Shown here: in pieces, positions 1 through 6,740 of the stretch
Position numbering within the stretch: position 1 is the stretch's first letter
How the letters are laid out: each line of letters starts with the position of its first letter
NCBI GenBank assembly: GCA_023412655.1
Contig: JAEYNH010000239.1
Location: forward strand, 1 to 9,722
DNA: 9,722 nucleotides
Origin: Pseudomonadota bacterium
GTDB taxonomy: Bacteria > Pseudomonadota > Alphaproteobacteria > Caulobacterales > Caulobacteraceae
Direction of reading: 5' to 3'
The notes under the pieces: generated by a model
Database searches by the model: none
What the model was told of the DNA's origin: nothing
Seen by the model: only the letters and a program-made list of their open reading frames with translations
Translations under genes and position numbers: made by a program

Positions 1-449
1 GGCAAGGACCGTCGGCGCCGCGCCCCCAGCTCGTGCCCCTGGCCCAGGCCGTGGCCACCGCCGAACGCACCGTGGGAGGGCGCGCCTTCGACGCCGAGCT
101 GGACCGGGAACGGGGCGGCGCCGTCTATGAGGTGGACGTGGCGAAGGGCGGCCGGGCCGTCGAGGTCTATGTGGACGCCGCCACCGGCCGGGTGATCAGT
201 CGCCGCCAGCCCTCCGGCCCGCGCCTACCCTTCACCCGAGAGCATCTGAAGGTCGCCCAGAGCGCGCCGCGCAGCCTCGCCCAGACCATCGCCATGGTCG
301 AGAAGAGCACGGGCGGGCGGGTGACCGAGATTGGCCTCGAGCGCCACGCGGGCCGCTACTACTACGAGGCCGAACTGGCCGGGGGCCGGGATCGCGAGGT
401 GCGCGTCGACCTGCGCACCGGCGCCGTCACCCCGGTCAGGAACCGCTAG
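1..449 (+). CDS. PepSY-repeat protein, 3' part (5' end outside window)
   Basis: The reading frame is open from the first bases to the TAG at 447-449, so the gene begins upstream; the GTG at 33 is only an internal codon with no clear ribosome binding site. About 148 residues are visible. They contain two copies of a roughly 55-60-residue PepSY-type unit: an amphipathic helix (LAQAVATAE, then LAQTIAMVEK), a Gly-Gly turn, and beta strands ending in VYVDAATGRVIS and VRVDLRTGAVTP. That V-D-x-x-T-G-x-V ending is the family signature. PepSY domains are usually exported or membrane-attached and are thought to act as inhibitory or sensory modules; no partner can be named here. The signal peptide, if any, is off the window. 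The protein ends a few residues after the second repeat. The next gene on the same strand is 166 bases away across strong inverted repeats, so co-transcription is uncertain. The family call is firm; the function is unknown. Confidence 0.8.
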   Translation, partial: QGPSAPRPQLVPLAQAVATAERTVGGRAFDAELDRERGGAVYEVDVAKGGRAVEVYVDAATGRVISRRQPSGPRLPFTREHLKVAQSAPRSLAQTIAMVEKSTGGRVTEIGLERHAGRYYYEAELAGGRDREVRVDLRTGAVTPVRNR

Positions 450-467
450 CGACAGCGGCCGGGAGGA

Positions 468-504
468 CTGATCGGCCGATCAGGCCATGCCCAAGCCTGA
501 TCGG
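468..504. repeat. Palindrome plus overlapping inverted repeat (possible operator or terminator)
   Basis: A perfect 16-base palindrome, ctgatcggccgatcag, spans 468-483. Its right half also pairs with a third copy of the half-site: ccgatcaggc at 476-485 is the reverse complement of gcctgatcgg at 495-504, giving a 10-bp stem with a 9-nt loop. The two hairpins share bases and cannot form together. No T-run follows, so a classical intrinsic terminator is not supported. It lies 19 bases after the PepSY stop and upstream of the transporter, so it could be a dimeric repressor site for the transporter or an RNA 3' end structure for the PepSY gene. The symmetry is directly visible; the role is a guess. 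Confidence 0.55.
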
Positions 505-540
505 ATGCCGCCGGGCGCGGCCGGCCGGCGAGGGTCTTGA

Positions 541-559
541 GCGCGGCTGCCAGCCGCGC
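541..559. repeat. 19-base perfect inverted repeat upstream of the MFS gene
   Basis: gcgcggctg at 541-549 and cagccgcgc at 551-559 are exact reverse complements around a single central c. In RNA this would be a very stable 8-bp hairpin with a 3-nt loop. No T-tract follows. It sits 57 bases before the preferred transporter start, so it could cap the 3' end of the upstream transcript or lie in the transporter leader. Confidence 0.5.
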
Positions 560-615
560 CAGTGTGCCGCCCCCACCGGCGTCCTCGCCGGAGGATCGCC
601 GCCGAGCCCCCTTCC

Positions 616-1920
616 ATGACCGCGTTTCATCACCTGCTGGCCAACAATCTGGTGGCCAACATCACCAACTTCACGGTCTGGTTCGCCGTCACGTTCTGGA
701 TCTACCTGGAAACCAGGTCGGTCTTCGCCACCGGCATGATCGCGGGCATCTATCTGGTGCTCACCGCCGGGTTCGCCATCTGGTTCGGCAGCCTCGTGGA
801 CCACCACCGCAAGAAGCGGGTGATGCTGGGTTCCAGCGCGGCCTCCCTGGTCCTCTACGCCCTGGCGTTCGCCGCCCATCAGCTGGCCCCGGCGGGTGCG
901 CTGCGCGATCCCTATGGCGCCCCGCTGTGGATCTTCGTCGGCCTAGCCATGCTCGGCGTCATCGCCGGCAACATCCGCAGCATCGCCCTGCCCACCCTGG
1001 TGACCGCCCTGGTCCCCGCCGATCGCCGCGACCGCGCCAACGGCCTGGTGGGCATGGTCACCGGGGTCGGCTTCCTGACCACCTCGGTGATCAGCGGCTT
1101 CCTGGTGGCCGGCGGCGGCATGGTGGCCACCCTCGCCTTCGCCCTCGCCTTCACCGTCCTGGCGTTCGGCCATCTCGCCGTGGTCCGGGTGGAAGAGCCG
1201 CCCCCCGAGGCCCACGCCCAGCAAGGGCCGAGGCAGGTGGACCTCGCCGGCACGATCCGCGTGGTGGCCGCAGTGCCCGGCCTATTCGCCCTGATCTTCT
1301 TCGCCGCCTTCAACAACCTGCTGGGCGGCGTCTTCATGGCCCTGATGGACGCCTACGGCCTGTCGCTGATGGAGGTCCGCGCCTGGGGCCTGCTGTGGGC
1401 CTGCGTCTCCTGCGCCTTCATCGTCTCGGGGATCGTCATCTCGCGGACGGGCCTCGGGAAGAACCCACTGCGCACCCTGCTGATGGTGAACGTGGCGACC
1501 TGGGCGGCGGCGGCGGTGTTCACCCTGCAGTCCTCCGTCATCCTGCTCGCCGCTGGCTGCCTGGTGTGGCTGTTCCTCGGCCCCTACGCCGAGGCCGCCG
1601 AGCAGACCACCCTGCAGAAGGTGGTGCCCTACGAGCGCCAGGGCCGGGTGTTCGGCTTCGCCCAGTCCGTGGAGCAGGCCGCCGCGCCCCTGACCGCCTT
1701 CCTGATCGGCCCGTTCACCCAGTTCGTGGTGATCCCGTTCATGACCGACGGGGCGGGCGCCGCCGCCATCGGCGACTGGTTCGGGCGGGGCGCGGACCGC
1801 GGCATGGCGGTGGTCTTCACCATCGCCGGGGTCCTTGGCGTGGTGGTGGCGGTCCTGGCGCTGAACTCCCGGCCCTACCGCCAGCTCTCCGCCGCCTATC
1901 TGACGGAAACCGCGGCCTAA
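616..1920 (+). CDS. Major facilitator superfamily (MFS) transporter, 12 TM
   Basis: A predicted inner-membrane transporter of 434 residues, the usual size for MFS. Twelve hydrophobic segments can be picked out, six on each side of a hydrophilic loop near residues 195-218. The loop between TM2 and TM3 (about residues 58-68, GSLVDHHRKKR) matches MFS motif A. The TM4-TM5 region (about 133-147, VPADRRDRANGLVGM) resembles the MFS_3 / enterobactin-exporter-like branch, where a similar P-x-x-x-R-x-x-A-N motif is common. I chose the ATG at 616 because the hydrophobic start of TM1 follows within a few residues; the upstream GTG at 562 would add 18 Arg- and Pro-rich residues. No good Shine-Dalgarno sequence is adjacent; the ggagga near 590 is rather far. 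The substrate cannot be read from the sequence, and efflux of a small molecule is only the family's commonest role. The gene converges on the DUF885 gene. Confidence 0.85.
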   Translation: MTAFHHLLANNLVANITNFTVWFAVTFWIYLETRSVFATGMIAGIYLVLTAGFAIWFGSLVDHHRKKRVMLGSSAASLVLYALAFAAHQLAPAGALRDPYGAPLWIFVGLAMLGVIAGNIRSIALPTLVTALVPADRRDRANGLVGMVTGVGFLTTSVISGFLVAGGGMVATLAFALAFTVLAFGHLAVVRVEEPPPEAHAQQGPRQVDLAGTIRVVAAVPGLFALIFFAAFNNLLGGVFMALMDAYGLSLMEVRAWGLLWACVSCAFIVSGIVISRTGLGKNPLRTLLMVNVATWAAAAVFTLQSSVILLAAGCLVWLFLGPYAEAAEQTTLQKVVPYERQGRVFGFAQSVEQAAAPLTAFLIGPFTQFVVIPFMTDGAGAAAIGDWFGRGADRGMAVVFTIAGVLGVVVAVLALNSRPYRQLSAAYLTETAA

Positions 1921-1930
1921 GCGCCGCGAC

Positions 1931-1967
1931 GTCGTCCCGGCCGGGCGGGTGGCCGGTCCGGGACGTC
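1931..1967. terminator. Possible bidirectional terminator hairpin between convergent genes
   Basis: cgtcccgg at 1933-1940 pairs exactly with ccgggacg at 1958-1965. An alternative inner pairing, ccggcc at 1937-1942 with ggccgg at 1951-1956, is also possible. It lies in the 63-base gap between the transporter stop and the DUF885 stop, where a terminator shared by both strands is expected. There is no clear T-run, so it may simply stabilise 3' ends or work with Rho. Confidence 0.4.
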
Positions 1968-1983
1968 TCGTTCGGGCTGGTCG

Positions 1984-3804
1984 TTAGGCCTTGGCGCTCG
2001 CCACCCAGCGGTCCACGCGCGCCTCGAGCACGTTGAGCGGCAGGGAACCCGCGCCCAGCACCGCCTCGTGGAAGCCCTTCAGGTCGAACTTCGGCCCCAG
2101 CGCCTGCTGGGCCTGTTCCCGGAGCTGCAGGATCTTCACCATGCCCACCTTGTACGAGGTGGCCTGGCCGGGATTGACGAAGTAGCGGCGGATCTCCGAG
2201 CGGATCTTGCCCAACGGCTGCGGCGAGTTGGAGCTGTAGAACTCCAGCGCCTGCTCCTCGCTCCAACCCTTGGCGTGGATGCCGGTATCCACCACCAGCC
2301 GGATCGCCCGCCAGATCTCCCGCCCCAACCGGCCGAAGTCGCTGTAAGCGTCTTGATACAGCCCCGCTTCCTTGGCCAGTTGCTCCACATAGAGGCCCCA
2401 GCCTTCGATGTAGGCGCCGTAGCCGTACTGCCCCCGGAACTTCGGCGCGCCGGTCATCTCCTGCGCCAGCATGATCTGCATGTGATGGCCCGGCCAGCCC
2501 TCGTGGTAGCTGGTGCCCTCGATCTCATAGATCGGCGTGGCCCGGGTGTCGGCCAGGTGGACGTAGAAGATGCCCGGCCGAGAGCCGTCCGGCGCGCCCG
2601 AGCTGTAGTGGGCCGCCCCGCCCGGCTCCTCCCGGAAGCTCTCGACGCGCTTGACCACCAGCGGCGCCTTCGGGATGCGGGCGAAGTACTTCGGCAGCAC
2701 CGCGTACATGCCGGCGAGATAGTCCTCCGACATCTTCAGGTAGCGCGCGCGGCCGGCGTCGTCGTTGGGCACATAGAAGCGGTCGTCCGTGCGCATGAAG
2801 ACGAAGAACTCTTCCAGCGTGCCCGCGAAGCCGATCTTGGCCTTCAGCTGCTCCATCTCGCCGCGGATGCGCTTCACCTCCGAAAGGCCCAGGTCGTGGA
2901 TCTGGTCGGCGGTCATGTCCGTGGTGGTCTGCTGGCGCAGCATGGCGTTGTAGAAGGCCGCGCCGTCCGGCAGGGCGCCCGCGCCCTTGGCGTCCGACGT
3001 GGTGTTGGCCACATCCGAGGCCAGCCATGCCGCCAGGCGGTCGTAGGCCGGCTTCATGGAGGCGGTCATGGCCTCGGCCAGGGCCTTGCTCAGGCGTTCG
3101 GCCTCGGCCGGGGGCAGCTTGAGCGCCGCGATCTTCGCCTTGCCGTCAGCGAACAGCGCCGAATCCTCTCCCGCGCCCGGAGTGAACGGCGCACCGGCGG
3201 TGAGCCGCGTCACCTCCTCGGCCGACTGCTCGTACGAGAACCGGGGCATGCGCACGCCCATCGCCGCGGCTGCCTTGGCCCGCTCCAGCTGGACATCCAG
3301 CGATGGGCCGATCTGGGCCACGCGGCTGATGTAGGCTTCCATGTCGGCCGGGGTGTCGACCCGGTGCTGGTTGATCATGAAGTTCGGCAGGCGCGTGTGG
3401 TAGCCGCCGCGGTCGAAGATGTAGCGGTGCCCGCGCCAGCGGTAGGCCTCCTCGGCCCGGCCCAGTTCCAGCACCCACATGTCGAACGAAACCCGCGCAT
3501 CGTCCGACAGCTTGGCCGGATCGAACCGGCGCTTCATCTCGGCGACGCTGCGCCGGCGCCACTCCAGCCGCTTCAGCTCGGCCGCATCGCTGCGGTCGGT
3601 GAGCCGGTCATACTGTTCCTTGCGGCCCTGGCCGGTGAGCCGCATGGGGTCCATGGCCAGCTCGGCCTCGAACTCGCCGTCGAGATAGGCGGTCAGCTGG
3701 CGGTCCAGGTCGCTCTGCGCCGCCGCGGCCACCGGCGTCAGAGCCGTGGCCGCCGCCAAGCCCGCGATGAAACCTTGGCCGAATTGGCGCCGGGAAAGCC
3801 GCAT
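1984..3804 (-). CDS. DUF885 family predicted metallopeptidase with Tat signal
   Basis: A DUF885 (PF05960) protein of 606 residues, the normal length for exported members. The N-terminus MRLSRRQFGQGFIAGLAAA has the twin-arginine motif S-R-R-x-F, a hydrophobic stretch, and a likely cleavage site after the Ala run near residues 26-30. It is therefore probably exported folded to the periplasm. The family signature HEGWPGHH is at about residues 434-441, and the second conserved block, EGWGLY, is at about 467-472. The first His-Glu and the later Glu are the likely metal-site residues by analogy with gluzincin-type peptidases; that is inference. I chose the ATG at 3802-3804 over one 19 codons upstream because it begins the Tat signal and has AGGA at a good distance (cacaggataccaaat before the ATG). 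The gene is probably monocistronic, with its own promoter. The natural substrate is unknown; peptides are the usual guess. Confidence 0.88.
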   Translation of the reverse strand: MRLSRRQFGQGFIAGLAAATALTPVAAAAQSDLDRQLTAYLDGEFEAELAMDPMRLTGQGRKEQYDRLTDRSDAAELKRLEWRRRSVAEMKRRFDPAKLSDDARVSFDMWVLELGRAEEAYRWRGHRYIFDRGGYHTRLPNFMINQHRVDTPADMEAYISRVAQIGPSLDVQLERAKAAAAMGVRMPRFSYEQSAEEVTRLTAGAPFTPGAGEDSALFADGKAKIAALKLPPAEAERLSKALAEAMTASMKPAYDRLAAWLASDVANTTSDAKGAGALPDGAAFYNAMLRQQTTTDMTADQIHDLGLSEVKRIRGEMEQLKAKIGFAGTLEEFFVFMRTDDRFYVPNDDAGRARYLKMSEDYLAGMYAVLPKYFARIPKAPLVVKRVESFREEPGGAAHYSSGAPDGSRPGIFYVHLADTRATPIYEIEGTSYHEGWPGHHMQIMLAQEMTGAPKFRGQYGYGAYIEGWGLYVEQLAKEAGLYQDAYSDFGRLGREIWRAIRLVVDTGIHAKGWSEEQALEFYSSNSPQPLGKIRSEIRRYFVNPGQATSYKVGMVKILQLREQAQQALGPKFDLKGFHEAVLGAGSLPLNVLEARVDRWVASAKA

Positions 3805-3833
3805 ATTTGGTATCCTGTGAAACTGTTGTGGTG

Positions 3834-3861
3834 AAGCTAGCGGCCTTTGCCGCAGCTGCAA
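3834..3861 (-). promoter_or_regulatory. Candidate housekeeping promoter for the DUF885 gene
   Basis: On the minus strand, TTGCAGC (3861-3855) is followed after 13 bases by GCTAGCTT (3841-3834). The Caulobacter sigma-73 consensus is TTGACGS, 10-14 bases, GCTANAWC. The -10 match is partial: GCTA fits, the later positions fit less well. Transcription would start near 3827, giving a leader of about 20-25 bases that contains the AGGA ribosome site. Position and spacing are good; the call rests on pattern only. Confidence 0.4.
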
Positions 3862-3918
3862 CCCGGCGCGACCATAGGCGTCGCCGCCCGCCCCGGAGGC
3901 GCAGCAAGCGCCCTATGC

Positions 3919-4368
3919 TCAGACCCCCTGGGCGCGGCGCTCGGCCAGGCCCAGCCGGGCCAGTTCGTCAGCCCGCTCGTTCAGCTCATGCCCGGCATGG
4001 CCCTTCACCCAGCGCCAGTCCACCTGGTGGCGGGCGCGGGCGGCGTCCAGCCGCTTCCACAGGTCGTCGTTCTTCACCGGCTTCTTGTCGGCGGTCAGCC
4101 AGCCGCGCTTCTTCCAGCCGTGGATCCACTCGTGGATGCCCTTCTGGACGTACTGGCTGTCGGTGTGCAGCTCGACCCGGCAGGGCTTCTTCAGCGCCTC
4201 CAGGGCCTGGATCGCCGCCATCAGCTCCATGCGGTTGTTGGTCGTCCCCAACTCACCGCCCCATATCTCCTTGCGGTGATCACCCGAGAGCAGGATCGCG
4301 CCCCAGCCGCCCGGCCCGGGATTTCCCGAGCAGGCGCCGTCCGTGTAGATCACCACCTGCGGGGTCAT
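3919..4368 (-). CDS. rnhA: Ribonuclease HI
   Basis: Degrades the RNA strand of RNA-DNA hybrids in the cytoplasm (R-loops, primers). The protein is 149 residues and runs in register with E. coli RNase HI: the catalytic acids fall at Asp10 (YTDGACSGNPGPGG), Glu48 (NNRMEL), Asp70 (HTDSQY) and Asp134 (NERADELA), with the assisting His124 in VKGHAGH. The basic handle region, with several Trp and Lys, lies around residues 80-100. The start at 4366-4368 is fixed by this alignment; the frame stays open far upstream, but that extension overlaps thrB and is not protein-like. The ATG overlaps the thrB stop as ATGA, with no Shine-Dalgarno sequence, which suggests translational coupling. It is the last gene of the ispH-thrB-rnhA cluster. 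A 114-base gap follows to the DUF885 start; it holds that gene's promoter and a weak hairpin. Confidence 0.97.
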   Translation of the reverse strand: MTPQVVIYTDGACSGNPGPGGWGAILLSGDHRKEIWGGELGTTNNRMELMAAIQALEALKKPCRVELHTDSQYVQKGIHEWIHGWKKRGWLTADKKPVKNDDLWKRLDAARARHQVDWRWVKGHAGHELNERADELARLGLAERRAQGV

Positions 4369-5330
4369 GCCGTCTGGCCGAACAGCACCAGATCGCGTGA
4401 GCTGCGGTGCACCGCCAGCTTGCGCTCGTACTCCAGGGGATCCTTCGGCTTCACCAGCGCCCCCGCCGGGGTCGCGCCCCAGTCGTGGAGCCGGGTCAGG
4501 AAGAACCGCATGGCCGCCCCATGCGCCAGGATCGGCAGGGCGTCGCGCTCGGCCGGGCTCAGCGGGCGCTTCTGCTCGTACCCGGCCACGAAAGCCCGGG
4601 CAGCGGTGATGTTGAAGCTGCCGTCGGGCTCGAAGCACCAGGCGTTCAGGGCGATGGCCACGTCGTACGCCAGGGCGTCGTCGCAGGCGAAGTAGAAGTC
4701 GATGGCGCCGGCGAACTCCGGCCCGCGGAAGAAGACATTGTCCGGGAAGTAGTCAGCGTGGATCACGCCCTCGGGCAGGCCCCGGGGCCAGCGCTCGGCG
4801 ATGCGCGCCAGGTCGGCCTCGATCACCGCCGCCAGGCCGGGCTTCAGCCCCTCGGCCTCAGCCTTCAGGTTCTCGAACATCGGCGCCCACGCGTGCTGGC
4901 CCAGGTCGTTGACCCGATGCATTGGGAAGTCCTGAGCCGCGAGGTGCAGTTCGGCCAGGCCCCGGCCCGCCTCCCGGCAGTGGGCCACGGTGGGCCGCCG
5001 CACCGACAGGCCGGTGAGGAACGAGACGATGGCGCAGGGCTTGCCGCGCACCCGCTTCAGCAGCTCCCCGTCCCGGGCGGCGATCGGCGTGGCGCTGGGA
5101 TAGCCGTGCTCGGCCAGCCAGCGCATGAGTCCCAGGAAGAACGGCAGCTCTTCGGGTCGCACTCGCTTCTCATAGATGGTCAGAAAGTAGCGGCCGGTGA
5201 CGGTCTCCAGCAGGAAGTTGGAATTCTCCACGCCTTCGGCGACGCCCTTGAACGACAGCGCCTGCCCGAGGTCGTACTGGGCCAGGAGCTCGGCAAGCTC
5301 GGCGTCGGTGATGTCCGTGTAGACCGCCAT
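4365..5330 (-). CDS. thrB: Homoserine kinase (aminoglycoside phosphotransferase-fold ThrB)
   Basis: Phosphorylates L-homoserine with ATP to O-phosphohomoserine, the step before threonine synthase. At 321 residues it is the alphaproteobacterial/pseudomonad type with the APH/choline-kinase fold, unrelated to the GHMP-type ThrB of E. coli. Visible signs are the N-terminal lobe with FKGVAEGVENSNFLL (about 27-41) and YFLTIYEKR (about 48-56), the kinase catalytic loop HADYFPDN (191-198, Asp193 the likely base), and the metal-binding IDFYFA segment (Asp211). The family's typical N-terminal start MAVYTDITDAEL supports the ATG at 5328-5330. No convincing ribosome site precedes it. It lies 60 bases after ispH and overlaps rnhA by four bases. 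The isofunctional family assignment rests on sequence resemblance and on the conserved ispH-thrB-rnhA context. Confidence 0.94.
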   Translation of the reverse strand: MAVYTDITDAELAELLAQYDLGQALSFKGVAEGVENSNFLLETVTGRYFLTIYEKRVRPEELPFFLGLMRWLAEHGYPSATPIAARDGELLKRVRGKPCAIVSFLTGLSVRRPTVAHCREAGRGLAELHLAAQDFPMHRVNDLGQHAWAPMFENLKAEAEGLKPGLAAVIEADLARIAERWPRGLPEGVIHADYFPDNVFFRGPEFAGAIDFYFACDDALAYDVAIALNAWCFEPDGSFNITAARAFVAGYEQKRPLSPAERDALPILAHGAAMRFFLTRLHDWGATPAGALVKPKDPLEYERKLAVHRSSRDLVLFGQTA

Positions 5331-5390
5331 GGCGCCCGCATGGGGGAGGTTGCCGACGCGGTCAAGCCTCCTGCCCGCCGCCCTTGCGCC

Positions 5391-6338
5391 TCAGCCGGCC
5401 GCCAGCTGCCGCGGCAGCTTGAACGTCACCGTCTCCCGGGCCACCTCGGCCTCTTCCAGCATCACTTCGAACCGTTCGGCGAGACGGTCCAGCAGCCCCT
5501 GGACCAGCACCTCGGGGGCCGACGCGCCGGCGGTGACCCCCACGGTCCGGGCGCCTTCCAGCCAGGCGAAGTCCAGGCCGCCGGCGTCGTCGATCAGATA
5601 GGCCGCGGCGCCCGAGCGCCTGCCCACCTCGGCCAGACGCACGGAATTCGACGAATTGGCGCTGCCCAGCACCAGCAGCACATCCGCCCGTCCGGCGATG
5701 GCCTTCACCGCCTCCTGGCGGTTGGTGGTGGCGTAGCAGATGTCTTCCTTGTGCGGGGCGGCGATGGCCGGGAAGCGGGCCCGCAGCGCCTCGACGATCT
5801 CGGCGGTATCGTCCACGGACAGGGTGGTCTGGGTGACGAAGGCCACGTTGGCCGGGTCCTTCGGCGTGAACGCCCGGGCGTGCTCAACGGTCTCGATCAG
5901 CTGGACCGCGCCTTCAGGCAACTGGCCCATGGTGCCCACCACCTCGGGGTGACCGGCGTGACCGATCAGCACGATCTCCCGGCCGGCGTCGTAATGCCGC
6001 TGGGCCTCCACATGCACCTTGGAGACCAGGGGGCAGGTGGCGTCCAGGTACAGCATCCGCCGCGCCTTGGCCGCCGCGGGCACCGCCTTGGGCACCCCGT
6101 GCGCCGAGAACACCACCGGACGGTCCTCGGGACACTGGTCCAGCTCTTCGACGAACACCGCGCCCAGCGCCTTGAGCCGGTCCACCACGTGGCGGTTGTG
6201 GACGATCTCGTGCCGCACATAGACCGGAGCGCCATAGGTCTCGATGGCCCGTTCGACGATCTGGATCGCCCGGTCCACGCCCGCGCAGAAGCCGCGTGGA
6301 CTGGCCAGAAGGACGGTGAGCGGGGGGCGCGTCGACAT
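5391..6338 (-). CDS. ispH: 4-hydroxy-3-methylbut-2-enyl diphosphate reductase
   Basis: Last enzyme of the MEP pathway. It reduces HMBPP to isopentenyl and dimethylallyl diphosphate using a [4Fe-4S] cluster in the cytoplasm. The protein is 315 residues, normal for the family. The three cluster cysteines are Cys18 (RGFCAGV), Cys102 (DATCPLV) and Cys201 (DICYATTN). Substrate-binding residues are also present: His47 (HEIVHN), His80 (SAHGV), His130 and Glu132 (GHPEV), Thr171 (TQTTLS), the SSNS block at 229-232 and Ser273 (TAGASAP). The enzyme should be active. The start at 6336-6338 places the conserved Cys at the expected distance from the N-terminus; no strong ribosome site is seen. It lies 51 bases after the small membrane protein gene on the same strand, so it may share its promoter. 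It is the first recognised member of the ispH-thrB-rnhA group. Confidence 0.97.
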   Translation of the reverse strand: MSTRPPLTVLLASPRGFCAGVDRAIQIVERAIETYGAPVYVRHEIVHNRHVVDRLKALGAVFVEELDQCPEDRPVVFSAHGVPKAVPAAAKARRMLYLDATCPLVSKVHVEAQRHYDAGREIVLIGHAGHPEVVGTMGQLPEGAVQLIETVEHARAFTPKDPANVAFVTQTTLSVDDTAEIVEALRARFPAIAAPHKEDICYATTNRQEAVKAIAGRADVLLVLGSANSSNSVRLAEVGRRSGAAAYLIDDAGGLDFAWLEGARTVGVTAGASAPEVLVQGLLDRLAERFEVMLEEAEVARETVTFKLPRQLAAG

Positions 6339-6389
6339 GGCCGCGAACTTAGGGCCTGGGACGCGTCGGCGCCACCCGACCTTACGCCG

Positions 6390-6551
6390 CTAGAAGAGAC
6401 CGGCCCGCTGGGCGATCACAACGGCCGCGATGATCAGGATCAGCGCCTGGATGATCATGCCGAACGGCGAGGGGAGCGGCAGCTTCTGAACCGCCCAGGC
6501 GATGAGGGCGGCGACGATCAGGACGATGAGCGCGAAGACGAGTATCGACAT
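6390..6551 (-). CDS. Small two-helix membrane protein, 53 aa
   Basis: A 53-residue protein made of two hydrophobic helices, MSILVFALIVLIVAALIAWA (about 1-20) and MIIQALILIIAAVVIA (about 32-47), joined by the short loop VQKLPLPSPFG, and ending QRAGLF. The pattern (helix, W, short loop with L-P-L, second helix) resembles the Thivi_2564-type family of tiny membrane proteins. That family name is my best guess and the role is unknown. The start is well supported: AAGGAG lies 9 bases before the ATG, the strongest ribosome site I found in the window. A much longer open frame continues upstream across the divergent gene but is not protein-like. It is upstream of and co-directional with ispH, and divergent from the exported-protein gene at 6741. 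Confidence 0.8.
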   Translation of the reverse strand: MSILVFALIVLIVAALIAWAVQKLPLPSPFGMIIQALILIIAAVVIAQRAGLF

Positions 6552-6562
6552 GCGGGGGCTCT

Positions 6563-6568
6563 CCTTGG
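6563..6568 (-). promoter_or_regulatory. Strong Shine-Dalgarno site fixing the 53-aa protein start
   Basis: On the minus strand AAGGAG precedes ATG (6551-6549) with a 9-10-base spacer. This decides the start of the small membrane protein inside a long open frame. It contrasts with rnhA, argS and the 6741 gene, which show no such site. Confidence 0.75.
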
Positions 6569-6655
6569 GGACCGGCTTGGCCGGGGGCGGTTGCACAGCG
6601 CATGGTGGAGCTTTGCGTTCCCTCGACCTTCGAGCGGGCGCGCGCCTGAGCCGCG

Positions 6656-6682
6656 TTGCCGCCGCAATCGTGAGGCTGTAAC
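6656..6682 (+). promoter_or_regulatory. Candidate housekeeping promoter for the 6741 gene and argS
   Basis: ttgccgc (6656-6662), a 12-base spacer and gctgtaac (6675-6682) match the Caulobacter sigma-73 consensus TTGACGS-N10-14-GCTANAWC. Only one position of the -10 octamer differs (g for a at the fourth position), and one base differs in the -35. Transcription would begin near 6689, leaving a leader of about 50 bases before the ATG at 6741. The rest of the 189-base divergent region (6552-6740) shows no clear minus-strand promoter and no obvious repeat. Confidence 0.5.
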
Positions 6683-6740
6683 TAGGCCTGGACTGCGCGG
6701 GCCCTTCCGCGCCCCTCAAAGACTTCCGAGACGCCTCCCC

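Noticed and set aside
537..2036. 499-codon + strand frame overlapping the MFS gene
   Set aside because: Arg/Pro/Gly-rich with no hydrophobic segments, while the other frame gives a clear 12-TM transporter with motif A.
2068..3834. 588-codon + strand open frame opposite the DUF885 gene
   Set aside because: Mirror frame of a well-supported gene. Its composition (Arg, Gly, His, Val, Leu runs) has no recognisable motif and no signal or domain.
3862..3918. Small hairpin downstream of rnhA (ggcgc/gcgcc around ttgct on the minus strand)
   Set aside because: Only about five base pairs with no T-run; too weak to call a terminator in DNA this GC-rich.
4369..4638. Possible N-terminal extension of RNase HI
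   Set aside because: The extension overlaps thrB and is Arg/Ala/Gly-rich noise. The start at 4368 reproduces E. coli RNase HI numbering exactly and overlaps the thrB stop as ATGA.
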